This document shows, piece after piece, positions 23,675-33,041 of a stretch of DNA of 56,488 nt; position 1 is the stretch's first letter; each line of letters opens with the position of its first letter. This DNA comes from an uncultured bacterium (GTDB lineage: Bacteria > Bdellovibrionota_C > UBA2361 > JANWWW01): NCBI GenBank assembly GCA_938038205.1, contig CALHSA010000016.1, forward strand, positions 1 to 56,488, in the 5' to 3' direction. The translations under genes were made by a program, and so were the position numbers. Under the pieces are notes generated by a model that was given only the letters and a program-made list of their open reading frames with translations, was not told the origin of the DNA and did not search any database.

Positions 23675-24814
23675 ATGTCTATTACCAACCTTATTCAGCT
23701 TTCAGGAGGGGAAGAGATTCGAGAAAAAGTCTTAAATTTTGTTAACCAAAACAAACCTCCCAAAGTCTCTCCGGAAGAGAACTTAGATGAATTCGTACGG
23801 GAAGGACTTAATTGGCAGAGAAAGCTTTTTAAGAATGGTATTATTGGACAATTTTTACCTAAAGAATTTGGAGGTCAAGGCAATCGGCTTATTCACGAGG
23901 CTTTTGCTCTTGAAGCACTAGCACTGGCAGATTCTCCTCAGCTTCCAGGGATATTTGGAATAACTATGCTTGCACCCATTCTACTTAAGTATGGGAATGA
24001 GATACAAAGGAAGTTTTTACCCCATATCTTCGAAGGGTCAACTATGTTCTGTCAGTGTTTTTCAGAGCCAGAAGCCGGTAGTGATTTATTTAACCTAAAG
24101 TCTAATTTAACTGAACAGAATGATTTTTATTTACTAAATGGTCAAAAGATTTGGACAAGTTTTGCTAGGTATTGTGGATGGGGTTTTGGGATTGCAAAAC
24201 TAGCGGGATATAAAGCAGAGAAGAAGCAAGAGGGAATTCTTTTTTTCTTAGTAGAATTAAACCAGTCAAAAAACATTCAAATAAAGCCTATAAAGCAAAT
24301 CTCAGGAGTATCAGAGTTTTCGGAGATCTTTTTTAATGATGCAAAAGTATTGAAAGATCATATAGTTGGTAACCTTGAAACCGGATGGAAAATTACTTTA
24401 GAAACTCTTTTTATAGAGAGAGTGCTATTAACTTTCGCGAGACACATTCAAACAATTAAACTGCTAAAAAAGATAAATGAAATTATCATTGATGAGTACA
24501 GACGAGAATTTGAAAAGTTGTTAGCAGAGTTTAATTTACTGCGTTTAACTGCATATAAACATATACAAGATATAGATCAGGGAAAAGAATTATCAGGAGA
24601 GAGTAGCATTGATAAGTACGTCTGGTCTGAACATTTTAAAAAATCAGCGAAAATTTACAGGCTTTTAGCTATTAAAACAAAAGACAAAACCATAATTGAG
24701 GATGCAAATAGAACTTTTTTGTACTCACTTGGACGAACAATAGCCGCGGGAACCTCCGAGATCCAAAAAATGACCGTTGCACATAGGGTTCTAAATTTAC
24801 CGAGAAGTTTCTAA
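23675..24814 (+). CDS. Acyl-CoA dehydrogenase family protein
   Basis: This 379-residue flavoprotein oxidises acyl-CoA to enoyl-CoA. It has the N-terminal helical domain, the FAD motif CQCFSEPEAGSDL, the beta-domain block NGQKIWTSFARYC, GWKITLETLFIERVL, and the C-terminal GRTIAAGTSEIQKMTVAHRVL, which closes over the flavin. The middle helical domain is about 15 residues short of typical. ATG at 23675 is preferred over TTG at 23666. tsaD begins at the base after its stop, so the genes share a transcript despite unrelated roles. Chain-length specificity is unknown. Confidence 0.9.
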   Translation: MSITNLIQLSGGEEIREKVLNFVNQNKPPKVSPEENLDEFVREGLNWQRKLFKNGIIGQFLPKEFGGQGNRLIHEAFALEALALADSPQLPGIFGITMLAPILLKYGNEIQRKFLPHIFEGSTMFCQCFSEPEAGSDLFNLKSNLTEQNDFYLLNGQKIWTSFARYCGWGFGIAKLAGYKAEKKQEGILFFLVELNQSKNIQIKPIKQISGVSEFSEIFFNDAKVLKDHIVGNLETGWKITLETLFIERVLLTFARHIQTIKLLKKINEIIIDEYRREFEKLLAEFNLLRLTAYKHIQDIDQGKELSGESSIDKYVWSEHFKKSAKIYRLLAIKTKDKTIIEDANRTFLYSLGRTIAAGTSEIQKMTVAHRVLNLPRSF

Positions 24815-25816
24815 ATGAGAAACTCTTGCTCAGATTATTTATCAATATTTGCCCTTGAAAGCAGTTGCGATGAGACTAGTTGGTGCTTAGCAGAATTTGA
24901 TAATCTTGAGCTAAAAAACAATTACCTAGTATCCCACACACAAAAGATCCATGAGGAATACGGAGGTGTAGTGCCTGAGCTATCAAGTAGAGCTCATTTA
25001 GAGGCGCTTCAAAAAAATAGAGAAGAAATACTCAGCCTAATAAATGATGCTGATGTACTAAGTGTCACTGAAGGTCCCGGTTTAAAAGGATCACTTATTA
25101 TTGGGAGCACTTTTGTTTCTGCAGTGGGAATTATGAAACGTAAGCCGGTTGTGCCAATAAATCATATAGAGGCACACCTGTTCTCTCCAATGATCAACTC
25201 ATCCCTAAGACCTCCATTTATCTCAACGGTCCTCTCCGGAGGACACACTTTAGTGTCTCTGATTGATGAAAATTACGATTTAAAAATTCTAGCACGAACA
25301 AAAGATGATGCTATAGGAGAAGCGTTCGATAAATTAGGATGCTTGCTTGGTATGCCATACCCATTTGGACCAAATTTATCAAAATTTGCCCAAGATTACT
25401 CCGGAACTATTATTCCCTTACCCATAGGATTAAAGGACAGTATTGATTTTAGTTATTCTGGATTCAAAACAGCGGTGCGAAACTACATTAAGGAAAATGA
25501 TATTAGGTCTTTGGAGGAGAAAAAAAAGCTGGCTGCCTCCATACAATATTCTCTTGTAGAGAGTGTAATCTTGAAAATAAAAATGATCAGGGAAAAATTT
25601 GGTCAATATCCGCTTGGTTTTTCCGGTGGGGTAAGCTCAAACTATTTGTTAAGACAAAGGTTACAAGAGGAGTTTGGAAATGATGTATTTATTCCGGCTG
25701 AACATCTTTGCGTTGATAATGCTTTGATAATTGCTTTTTTATGTAATTTGAAGATGCTTTTAGGTAAGGTTAGGATTGAGTTACCAAAAATATTTTCTCG
25801 ATGGATTTATCTTTAA
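24815..25816 (+). CDS. tsaD: tRNA N6-threonylcarbamoyladenosine synthase component TsaD
   Basis: TsaD transfers threonylcarbamoyl to A37 of ANN-decoding tRNAs, with TsaB/E/C. The 333-residue protein has the ASKHA start LESSCDETSWCLAEF, HTQKIHEEYGGVVPELSSRAH, GPGLKGSLIIG, the metal-binding HIEAH (His-x3-His), GGHTLVSL, and a C-terminal SGGVSSNYLLR and CVDNALIIAFL. All catalytic blocks are present. It overlaps rsmA by 16 bases, a common gene neighbourhood. Confidence 0.96.
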   Translation: MRNSCSDYLSIFALESSCDETSWCLAEFDNLELKNNYLVSHTQKIHEEYGGVVPELSSRAHLEALQKNREEILSLINDADVLSVTEGPGLKGSLIIGSTFVSAVGIMKRKPVVPINHIEAHLFSPMINSSLRPPFISTVLSGGHTLVSLIDENYDLKILARTKDDAIGEAFDKLGCLLGMPYPFGPNLSKFAQDYSGTIIPLPIGLKDSIDFSYSGFKTAVRNYIKENDIRSLEEKKKLAASIQYSLVESVILKIKMIREKFGQYPLGFSGGVSSNYLLRQRLQEEFGNDVFIPAEHLCVDNALIIAFLCNLKMLLGKVRIELPKIFSRWIYL

Positions 25817-26634
25817 AGTCGCTAACTGTAAAAACATTGGACGAATTAAACCTTAAACCTAAAAAAAAACTAGGTCAAAACTTCTTAATATCCAAGGTAG
25901 TATATAAAAAAATAGCTGAGTCAATTATAAAAAATGCAGATCTGATACACCCCGAGATTCTCGTTGAAATAGGTCCTGGTCTAGGATACTTAATTGATGA
26001 GCTGAAAAATACGAATTACAAGCTAATTGGTATTGAACTTGATAAAAAGCTGGCCCAATTTCTTAAATTCAAATTTTCATCTGAAAAGGTAGAAATCAAA
26101 AACCAAGACTTTCTAAGTTTTAATTTAAACTCATTTGATAAAGTGATCGTTTTTGGAAACATACCATATAGCATAAGCTCTCTCATTATTGAGAAATTTT
26201 GTAAATCTTATAAATCAATACCTTATGCAATAATAATGTTACAAAAGGAGTTTGGAGATAGGCTAATTTTTCAAGAGAATCTCAAATTCAGCTCCAGATT
26301 GAGCGTTTTAGTTAATCTTTATTTTGATGTGTATAAGCACTCAGTAATCTCAAAAGAACATTTCTGGCCAAAACCTAAAGTAGATTCTATTTTAATAGAA
26401 CTCAAAGGCAAAAAATCGCCTCCCAGTAAATCAATTGAGTACGTTACAAATGTTTTAAAAGTGTGTTTCTCAATGAAAAGAAAAACTATTTGGAATAATT
26501 TAAAGTATCTTGATAACTCCGTATATAAGGAAGAGCTTATAAATTTTTTCAGCTCACATATGATGCTTAACAGGAGGGCAGAAGAGATTGAGCTTGAGAT
26601 TTGGAAAAAACTGTTTTCAGATACTTTTATTTGA
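25801..26634 (+). CDS. rsmA: 16S rRNA dimethyladenosine transferase RsmA/KsgA
   Basis: RsmA dimethylates two adjacent adenosines in helix 45 of 16S rRNA. The 277-residue protein has KKKLGQNFLIS near residue 20, the SAM motif EIGPGLGYL, the acidic IELD, and the catalytic NIPYSISS (NIPY). A C-terminal helical domain contains the typical WPKPKVDS and a RRAEEIELE tail. It converges on the acyl-CoA synthetase gene, overlapping it by 18 bases. Confidence 0.96.
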   Translation: MDLSLKSLTVKTLDELNLKPKKKLGQNFLISKVVYKKIAESIIKNADLIHPEILVEIGPGLGYLIDELKNTNYKLIGIELDKKLAQFLKFKFSSEKVEIKNQDFLSFNLNSFDKVIVFGNIPYSISSLIIEKFCKSYKSIPYAIIMLQKEFGDRLIFQENLKFSSRLSVLVNLYFDVYKHSVISKEHFWPKPKVDSILIELKGKKSPPSKSIEYVTNVLKVCFSMKRKTIWNNLKYLDNSVYKEELINFFSSHMMLNRRAEEIELEIWKKLFSDTFI

Positions 26635-28245
26635 GATCTTTATCGTATACGGCTTTGAAAATAATTCTTCAAATTCATCATAAAAATAAGAGTAAATAAA
26701 ATTCTTTTTCATTTTAAGCGTAGGAGTTAGAAAACCGTTCTCAACGGTCAAATTCCCTTGTACTATTAAAAGGGATTTTATTTTCTCAAAAGGATTCAAT
26801 TTAGAATTTAACTCATTTAATTTTTCCCGATAGTAATCTAATTGTGCTAATGGAGTGTTGAAAAATATTATTCCAACCACATAATCTTTCCCATCACCAA
26901 AAACAGCTACATTTTCAGATTTGAAAAGTTTGCTTAATTCACTCTCTAGTTTTAAAACAGGGATGTTTTTACCATTCTGAAGCACAATTATCTCTTTTTT
27001 TCTTCCGAGAACATAAAGAAAGCCATCCTCATCAATTTGACCTATATCACCTGTTTTAAACCAGCCATCCTTAGTAAACGGTTGATTAGACGTAAACCAG
27101 TACCCTGAAAATATATTCTTGCCGCGAAGAAATATTTCTTCATCCACAATCTTTTGCTCTATACCCGGCAAAGGTCTACCAACACTCCCAATTTTTCGTT
27201 GTCCTGGTAGATTCACATGTGTAGCAACACAAGTCTCAGTTAAACCATATCCCTCTAAAATTAGTAGACCCATACAATCAAAAAATTTGATCGTATCAAT
27301 TGATAATTTAGCCCCACCTGAGATACAAAACCTAATTTGATTACCAAATAATTTTGGTATTAAAAATCGGCCTAAAAATTTTTTAATAAAATCTCCTTTA
27401 AAGAGATTATCTACCCATAAAATAAAACTCAATTTTTTTTCTAACTCTTGGCGTAAATGCTCAAAAAATCTGGGCACTGCAGGGATTATAGTTGGTTCGG
27501 TTTTAGGAATTAGCTTAACTATCCTTCTAAGGTCCATTTTTGAGGATGTACGGGATATTGGGGATAATAATACGGTCTCAACTCCTAGTATACAGCCAAC
27601 ATATCCACAAAGTCTTCCAAAAGAGTGAGATAAAGGAAGGAATAAATAAATTCTATCAGAGGGGGAGAATAATCCTACCTCACTTACCTGAAACAAATTC
27701 GTTGTATGATTTAAGTGAGTTTGAGGAACACCTTTTGGTAGACCCTCAGTGCCTGAAGTAAACATTAGGGTAACTATGCTATCGGGACTGGTTTTGTTAA
27801 CTCTTAAATCAGTGTTCGGGCTAAACTGACTTAAATCTGGCACGTTAAAGGAGTTTTTTTCAATAGATACAATTGGATAACCAAGTTCCTGAACTTTTTG
27901 TATCTGTTCTTCATTCTCTGCAATTATTAGCTTAACATTCGCTAGAGACAAAATTCGTCGAATATCCTCGGTATTTAAACTCGGGTAAATGGGAACAGAA
28001 ATAGTTCCAGTTAGTATACTTGCAATATCGAAAGTCATCCACTCTAACCTAGTGTTTGAAATTATTGCAACAAAATCGGACTGCCTAATATTAAAACTGT
28101 CAAAAATACTCTGAAATTTTCTAACACCATTCAAAAACTGATTTAATTCTACTTTAGAGACAGAAAAATCATCTGCCACCACTATTTTCAACTCTTTTTT
28201 AGCGATAGTGTCTAAAAATAGTTCGGTTAAGGTAAACTTTTGCAC
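26617..28245 (-). CDS. Long-chain acyl-CoA synthetase / AMP-binding enzyme
   Basis: This 542-residue ANL-superfamily enzyme has the AMP motif FTSGTEGLPKGVPQTH, SLSHSFGR-like LPLSHSFGRL, GYGLTETCVATH, the hinge-aspartate KTGDIGQIDEDGFLYVLGRKKEIIV, and a shortened C-terminal domain. The pattern is that of FadD15-type synthetases, which lack the final lysine domain in full. It activates fatty acids for lipid synthesis or beta-oxidation. The start is GTG with a TATAAA box 9 bases upstream, giving a nearly leaderless message. Confidence 0.9.
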   Translation of the reverse strand: MQKFTLTELFLDTIAKKELKIVVADDFSVSKVELNQFLNGVRKFQSIFDSFNIRQSDFVAIISNTRLEWMTFDIASILTGTISVPIYPSLNTEDIRRILSLANVKLIIAENEEQIQKVQELGYPIVSIEKNSFNVPDLSQFSPNTDLRVNKTSPDSIVTLMFTSGTEGLPKGVPQTHLNHTTNLFQVSEVGLFSPSDRIYLFLPLSHSFGRLCGYVGCILGVETVLLSPISRTSSKMDLRRIVKLIPKTEPTIIPAVPRFFEHLRQELEKKLSFILWVDNLFKGDFIKKFLGRFLIPKLFGNQIRFCISGGAKLSIDTIKFFDCMGLLILEGYGLTETCVATHVNLPGQRKIGSVGRPLPGIEQKIVDEEIFLRGKNIFSGYWFTSNQPFTKDGWFKTGDIGQIDEDGFLYVLGRKKEIIVLQNGKNIPVLKLESELSKLFKSENVAVFGDGKDYVVGIIFFNTPLAQLDYYREKLNELNSKLNPFEKIKSLLIVQGNLTVENGFLTPTLKMKKNFIYSYFYDEFEELFSKPYTIKISNKSI

Positions 28246-28254
28246 TCAAGTTAG

Positions 28255-28262
28255 TTTATAAT
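28255..28262. promoter_or_regulatory. Overlapping divergent -10 boxes
   Basis: TATAAT (28257-28262, plus strand) serves the small membrane protein. TATAAA (28260-28255, minus strand) serves the acyl-CoA synthetase. They occupy the same eight bases, and each predicts a leader of only 2-4 bases. The two promoters should compete for polymerase. Confidence 0.4.
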
Positions 28263-28275
28263 ATCATACAAGGTG

Positions 28276-28530
28276 ATGAGCATAATCAAAAATTCAACTA
28301 AAAAAGACTTTGATAGAACTCTATCCTCGATTGAACAAAGATTTTTAGAGATCTCCTCAAAATACCCTAAAATTCTGGCATTTGTAGCATTCTGCTTAGG
28401 TTATATTGCTGCAGTTGTTGGTAGGATTTTTTTTGTGCTTGTATTCATAGTTGCAATAGCTGTTTTGGTATTTTACTTGGTAAGCCCTGACTCACCCTCG
28501 ACTGAGGAAGAAAGCTCAGAGAATAATTAA
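28276..28530 (+). CDS. Small membrane protein of unknown function (84 aa)
   Basis: An amphipathic, charged N-terminal third (KKDFDRTLSSIEQRFLEIS) is followed by one or two hydrophobic segments (FVAFCLGYIAAVVG, then FFVLVFIVAIAVLVFYLV) and a short acidic Ser/Glu-rich tail. I do not recognise the family. The GTG at 28273 is an alternative start. It converges on the desaturase gene with a 14-base gap. Confidence 0.65.
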   Translation: MSIIKNSTKKDFDRTLSSIEQRFLEISSKYPKILAFVAFCLGYIAAVVGRIFFVLVFIVAIAVLVFYLVSPDSPSTEEESSENN

Positions 28531-28544
28531 ATAATTAAAAGCAA

Positions 28545-29432
28545 TTAATGTGCTCGTAACCCCTCTTCAAGAACATGTTTTGGTGGCTCTTTTAAGTCCC
28601 AAACCAATCCTAGCTTTTCAAAAATTTTTAGAACCCAATGGGTAGGGTCAACCTCCCACCAATAAAAGCCCTGTTTTTCAGATGAAGGATAATAATGATG
28701 ATTATTATGCCAGCCTTCTCCTAAACACACTAAGGCCATAATAAAGCTATTTCTGCTCTCATCACCTGTTTTAAATCGCTGATTTCCAATCATGTGACAG
28801 AGAGAGTTTATAAAAAAGGTTCCGTGATAGAGTAACGTCGTGCTTACAAAAAAACCATATGTTACAAGAGCTAAGGGAGTTAGAGTAGTTGCAGGATTTA
28901 AATTAACGTTTATGTACCCAAAAATAACCAAGATTACACATAGAAGTAGAGGCCCTAAGTAATAATATTTATCTAAAAAGACCAGCTCCGGATATTTTTG
29001 CAAATCCTTAACATTGGAGTAATCACACTCTTCCAAACCTGAATCAAGTATCCAACCCACATGCGCGTGCCAAAATCCATGTTGTTTTACTGAATGAATA
29101 TCCTTATCAGTGTCTGAGTATAAATGATGACGCCTGTGATGACTTGCCCACCAAAGAGGACCCTTCTGACCTGCAGTTAAACCCAAGAGAGCCAGAATAA
29201 ACTGAAAAAACCTAGATGTTCTGTAAGATCTGTGAGAAAAGTACCTATGATATCCAGCTGTTATTCCGAACATTCTTATTAAGTAAAGAATTAAAGCTAT
29301 CAAAACTAACTTAAAGGAGAATGGAACAAAGAAAACCAGCAAACAGCCTAAATGTACCCCTAAAAAAATTAGGGTTTTTATCTTATCTAAAAAAATAGCT
29401 TTAAAGCTTAACTCTCCATCAGTATGTAACAC
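28545..29432 (-). CDS. Acyl-CoA delta-9 fatty-acid desaturase
   Basis: This 295-residue membrane di-iron desaturase has four hydrophobic helices and the three histidine boxes of the OLE1/DesC type: HRYFSH, HHRRHH and EGWHNNHH. It introduces a cis double bond into saturated acyl chains, adjusting membrane fluidity. The start is GTG. It lies 31 bases downstream of fliR on the same strand, at the end of the flagellar operon, and the acyl-CoA synthetase that could supply its substrate is 0.3 kb further on. Whether it is co-expressed with the flagellum is unknown. Confidence 0.92.
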   Translation of the reverse strand: MLHTDGELSFKAIFLDKIKTLIFLGVHLGCLLVFFVPFSFKLVLIALILYLIRMFGITAGYHRYFSHRSYRTSRFFQFILALLGLTAGQKGPLWWASHHRRHHLYSDTDKDIHSVKQHGFWHAHVGWILDSGLEECDYSNVKDLQKYPELVFLDKYYYLGPLLLCVILVIFGYINVNLNPATTLTPLALVTYGFFVSTTLLYHGTFFINSLCHMIGNQRFKTGDESRNSFIMALVCLGEGWHNNHHYYPSSEKQGFYWWEVDPTHWVLKIFEKLGLVWDLKEPPKHVLEEGLRAH

Positions 29433-29463
29433 AACACCATTTTATAGAATTATGTATCAAGAT

Positions 29464-30207
29464 TCAAAGTAACAATTCCAATAGTTTGGAGTAATAGGAT
29501 GGAAAGTTACTAAGGAAGAAAAATGCAAAATAAACTCCAACTAATAGGGTAAGAGGATATCCCATAACAAAAACATTGAAAGTAGGTACAGCCTTTGATA
29601 TTAAACCCATAGCCAGGTTTACTAAAAAAATTCCACCGATCATTGGAATAGCGAATGTAAATCCTAAGGCAAATGTTTTACAAAAAAGATCAACAAGAAA
29701 TTGAGTAATCTCAGGTAAGCTTAACGAATTGAAAATTGAGGTGACATCAAGCAAAGTTTGAAAAAGAATTAAATGCCCTCCCGATGTTAAAAAAATTAGT
29801 ACTTTAAGATCTCCAAACAGTCGTGGCAACTCCCCTTGATTTTGGCCTAAAGCAGGATCAATTATACCTGCAAAATTAAGCCCAGATGAAACTCCAATCA
29901 AGTAACCCGCTAACCTGATAGAGCCAGCCAAAATCAAGGGTATTAAAGATATAGCAAAGGATTTAATACTAGTGAGAATTATTGTCTCCTCAACCGAGGA
30001 TATTGTGTAACCTCTTTGTACTTCAATTATAGTTACGCAAAAACCCACTGCAAGTATTATTGGAGCTCGTAACATAATCCCCGATACTCCTCCTCCGATT
30101 CCCGGCATAAAAATAAAAAGTACCGAAAGAGATGTAAGATTAACGATTAAAAGATTAACGAAATTTGGATCAAAAATTTTTAGTATGAATAAATTAATGT
30201 CCTCCAT
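29464..30207 (-). CDS. fliR: Flagellar export apparatus protein FliR
   Basis: This 247-residue FliR forms, with FliP and FliQ, the helical export gate core of the flagellar type III secretion system. Five to six hydrophobic segments are present, with the family blocks MPGIGGGVSGIMLRAPIILAV (residues about 35-55), IRLAGYLIG (normally R-x-A-G-x-L-I-G), and the C-terminal PMIGGIFLVNLAMGLISKAVP. The start lies 1 base after the fliQ stop. It is the last flagellar gene in this operon. Confidence 0.95.
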   Translation of the reverse strand: MEDINLFILKIFDPNFVNLLIVNLTSLSVLFIFMPGIGGGVSGIMLRAPIILAVGFCVTIIEVQRGYTISSVEETIILTSIKSFAISLIPLILAGSIRLAGYLIGVSSGLNFAGIIDPALGQNQGELPRLFGDLKVLIFLTSGGHLILFQTLLDVTSIFNSLSLPEITQFLVDLFCKTFALGFTFAIPMIGGIFLVNLAMGLISKAVPTFNVFVMGYPLTLLVGVYFAFFFLSNFPSYYSKLLELLL

Positions 30208-30208
30208 A

Positions 30209-30487
30209 TCATCTCAAAAGGTTTGCCATCTCAGGTATTCGCTCAAATAAAAAAATACTTAAATTCATTAACCTTGCTAAAATAAAATTTCCAAACAAAA
30301 ACAATCCAACAAATGTGGCTATTATTTTCAAAACAAAAGCTAGAGTAGCATCTTGTATTTGAGTTAGTGACTGGAAAATACTAACGCTTAAACCTACAAT
30401 AAGCCCTATTGTAATCAAAGGAGCCAGAACCCACATGCCATCTAACAACGCTTTCTGAACACTCGAGAGAACAAAAGTTTCAATCAT
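30209..30487 (-). CDS. fliQ: Flagellar export apparatus protein FliQ
   Basis: This 92-residue protein has two membrane hairpin helices (MWVLAPLITIGLIVGLSVSIFQ and VLKIIATFVGLFLFGNFIL, described as segments about 19-40 and 50-70) separated by the FliQ loop SLTQIQDATLAF. Four copies join FliP and FliR in the gate. It starts right after fliP and is of normal length. Confidence 0.95.
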   Translation of the reverse strand: MIETFVLSSVQKALLDGMWVLAPLITIGLIVGLSVSIFQSLTQIQDATLAFVLKIIATFVGLFLFGNFILARLMNLSIFLFERIPEMANLLR

Positions 30488-31207
30488 TTAAATTTGATAG
30501 CTTTGAAGTACATTCAAAATAATGAGACGCCATCCATCAATCAGAACAAATAACATTAGTTTTATGGGCAGAGATATAACAATGGGCGGGAGAGTAATCA
30601 TGCTCATTGAAGCTAAAACCGAAGCAACAACTAAATCAATTATTAGAAAAGGTACAGCAACAAAAAATCCAATACTAAAAGCAAGAGTTATTTCAGATAT
30701 AACAAAAGCCGGTAAAAGGGTTGAGATAGGAATATCTTCAGGATTACTAAAAGCAATTTTTTCATTAGCTCCAGCACTAATTCTCATGAATAGTTCTAAA
30801 TCTTTTTCCCTTACATTATTTAGCATGAACTTTTTAAATGGCTTAAAAGCCTCCGATAAAGCCTCTTGTTCAACCTTGGTTCCATCAAGAAAGGGTTTAA
30901 TACCCGAATTGTAACTCTGTTGAAACACCGGTGACATTAAAGCAAAGGTTAAAAAAATCGCTAATCCCGTGAGAACTATGTTTGGAGGACTACCCTGCAA
31001 CCCAAGCGATGTTCGTAGCAAACCAAAAATGATTATGAATCTTGTAAAGCTTGTCATTGTCATGAGAATAGCTGGACCAAACGACAAAAGGGTAAAAATA
31101 CCCATTAGCTTAATTACCCCAGACATTTGACCTTGGGGAATATTAATCGATAATATTGAATCTTGGGCGAAAACAGGTAAGACTAAAACAGCAAAATACT
31201 TTATCAT
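30488..31207 (-). CDS. fliP: Flagellar export apparatus protein FliP
   Basis: This 239-residue protein has a cleavable signal (MIKYFAVLVLPVFAQ). The FliP blocks follow: FTLLSFGPAILMTMTSFTRFIII (residues about 39-61), LRTSLGLQGSPPNIVLTGLA, FMLNNVREKDLELF, TLLPAFVISEIT and the C-terminal MITLPPIVISLPIKLMLFVLIDGW (about 201-224). Five copies nucleate the export gate. The start overlaps fliN by 4 bases. The small fliO gene usual between fliN and fliP is absent. Confidence 0.96.
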   Translation of the reverse strand: MIKYFAVLVLPVFAQDSILSINIPQGQMSGVIKLMGIFTLLSFGPAILMTMTSFTRFIIIFGLLRTSLGLQGSPPNIVLTGLAIFLTFALMSPVFQQSYNSGIKPFLDGTKVEQEALSEAFKPFKKFMLNNVREKDLELFMRISAGANEKIAFSNPEDIPISTLLPAFVISEITLAFSIGFFVAVPFLIIDLVVASVLASMSMITLPPIVISLPIKLMLFVLIDGWRLIILNVLQSYQI

Positions 31208-31557
31208 TTAGCCGCCTCTAATCTTGCTTCAGGAGATGCAATATCCGTAATTCTCACTCCAAATTTTTCGTTAACCACAACTGCCTCTCCTCTAGCAATA
31301 AGCTTTCCATTCACATATATATCCAGTGGTTCACCTGCAGGTTTCTCGAGCTCAATAACAGATCCCTGACCAAACTGTAAAATATCTTGAATACTTAATT
31401 TTGTCCTACTTAACTCAACTGTAACTGTAAGATTTACATCCAAAAGAAGGTTCAAATTCCCTCCCTTTGTTTGTGTTAGATTCAATGCTACATTTTGAAC
31501 GTTAGCTGCGGCTTCAGCAACCTTTTCCAAATCTTCAATAGTTTTTTCTTCACTCAT
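31204..31557 (-). CDS. fliN: Flagellar motor switch protein FliN
   Basis: This 117-residue protein has a short charged N-terminus followed by the SpoA/C-ring domain: LLLDVNLTVTVELSRTKL, ILQFGQGSVIELEKPAGEPLDIYVNGKLIARGEAVVVNEKFGVRITDI (quoted as blocks at residues about 35-52 and 60-108). It forms the lower C-ring with FliM. A strong Shine-Dalgarno sequence, GGAGGTG, lies 6 bases before its ATG. It sits directly after fliM with a 3-base gap. Confidence 0.95.
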   Translation of the reverse strand: MSEEKTIEDLEKVAEAAANVQNVALNLTQTKGGNLNLLLDVNLTVTVELSRTKLSIQDILQFGQGSVIELEKPAGEPLDIYVNGKLIARGEAVVVNEKFGVRITDIASPEARLEAAK

Positions 31558-31560
31558 AAG

Positions 31561-32574
31561 TTACACCTCCAAATCATTTCTAAGTTTTACCAAATCATGT
31601 TCAGGTATTTGCCTTGTTATTTTTGCTGCTTTGAATCCTCTATATTGACCAGAGATGGCATAAAATTTAGGTTTATCCTCGATGAAAACCACCGCTTCAT
31701 CATTTGGGGCATTTTTAAGCTGAATAACATCTCCAACCTTTAACTCTAAAAGTTTGGTTAGATTTATTCTACCGTATCCTACTTGTACTCTAACCTCAGC
31801 TGGAGCCTCTAAGATTATAGTTTTGATTCTCTCTTTTAATGAATCGTCTACTTCTAACCTTGTACTTTGAAATGATGTAGTTAATTTATGCTTTAAAGGA
31901 TCTATTGTGGAGTAAGGAATACAAATTTGAAGAGAAGCCATCTCTTGCTCTAATTCAATCTCAACATTTACAACAATCAAAGCCTCAGTTGGCGGCACAA
32001 TAGCTATAGCGAGAGGGTTAAACTCGCTTCGAACATAGATAAAGTCAACGGGTTGAACAGGAGCCCAGGCATCTCGTAGATTATCGAGGGCTAACATTAC
32101 CAATTTACCAACTAACCTGTTTTCAATAGCAGTATATTCTCTTCCTTCTACCTTAATCTTGCCTGAGCTGTTTCCTCCAAAAAGCACCTCTACCACACCA
32201 AAAATTAATTGTGCTGAGGCGATTAAAAATGCATAACCAGGTAACGGTGGCATTCGAAATATGTGAATGCTTGATGGTAACGGAAGTTTTTTCATAAAAG
32301 CACCAAATTTAACTAATTCAATCCCAACAACGTTGGCGAAACATGTTCTTCCAAGAAACTTCGATAAAGTACTTCGATACTGTCTCGCAAATCTGTCATG
32401 TATAAGTTCGATGGTCGGCATGCGACCTCGAACAATTCTTTCTTGATTAGATAAATCATATTTCCGGATATTTTTACGCTGATTATCAACTTCAATTAAA
32501 CCCTCCTCGATATCTGTCTCAGAGAGGCCTTTAATTAGAGAGTTTATTTCATCTTGAGTTAGAACGTCATTCAT
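31561..32574 (-). CDS. fliM: Flagellar motor switch protein FliM
   Basis: This 337-residue protein begins with the CheY-binding peptide region and LTQDEINSLI (normally LSQDEIDALL). The middle domain follows, with TIELIHDRFARQYRSTLS, then GGNSSGKIKVEGREYT (the GG..G loop) and PLAIAIVPPTEALIVVNVEIELE. The C-terminal SpoA domain includes VRVQVGYGRINLTKLLELKVGDVIQL. All switch-complex elements are intact. It overlaps fliL by 4 bases. Confidence 0.96.
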   Translation of the reverse strand: MNDVLTQDEINSLIKGLSETDIEEGLIEVDNQRKNIRKYDLSNQERIVRGRMPTIELIHDRFARQYRSTLSKFLGRTCFANVVGIELVKFGAFMKKLPLPSSIHIFRMPPLPGYAFLIASAQLIFGVVEVLFGGNSSGKIKVEGREYTAIENRLVGKLVMLALDNLRDAWAPVQPVDFIYVRSEFNPLAIAIVPPTEALIVVNVEIELEQEMASLQICIPYSTIDPLKHKLTTSFQSTRLEVDDSLKERIKTIILEAPAEVRVQVGYGRINLTKLLELKVGDVIQLKNAPNDEAVVFIEDKPKFYAISGQYRGFKAAKITRQIPEHDLVKLRNDLEV

Positions 32575-33041
32575 TGAGCTACCAATTCAAGGAAAAATAT
32601 ATCTTCAACAGAGTCAATACCAATCACGGATTTAATAGTAGAGATTAAAGTTTTTTTTAATTCTTGACGTGAATCAGGGTTTATTATTTCTGACGAAGAT
32701 TTGGTGTTAAATAGTGTAATAATTTTATCTCTTAATTCATACTCCTTCGAGAAAAAAACATTCGGGATCTCTTTTTGAAATTTAATTGCTAGCGTAAAGC
32801 GTAAAAATCTACCATCTTTTAAATTAACAGTAAAAGGATTTAATGGGTATGCCAAACCTAACACGACTTCATCTTGACTGATTTCTTCATACTGCACCTC
32901 GCCCACTTGTTCTTCCTCCAATTCAACCTTTTTTGAATGCCAAAAGAATAATCCTACCGAAAGTAAACCAAGACAAAGGGAAACAATAATTCCAAGAACA
33001 ATAAATTTTTTTTTGCTAGTTTTCTCGTTTTCCTCGGCCAT
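32571..33041 (-). CDS. fliL: Flagellar basal-body-associated protein FliL
   Basis: This 156-residue protein has a Lys-rich cytoplasmic N-terminus, one membrane helix (FIVLGIIVSLCLGLLSVGLFF, about residues 14-34), and a periplasmic domain with PLNPFTVNLKDGRFLRFTLAI and a KTLISTIKSVIG C-terminal region. FliL rings surround MotAB stators. Here it overlaps the preceding mini-MotB-like gene by 26 bases, which keeps stator genes and fliL together. Confidence 0.9.
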   Translation of the reverse strand: MAEENEKTSKKKFIVLGIIVSLCLGLLSVGLFFWHSKKVELEEEQVGEVQYEEISQDEVVLGLAYPLNPFTVNLKDGRFLRFTLAIKFQKEIPNVFFSKEYELRDKIITLFNTKSSSEIINPDSRQELKKTLISTIKSVIGIDSVEDIFFLELVAQ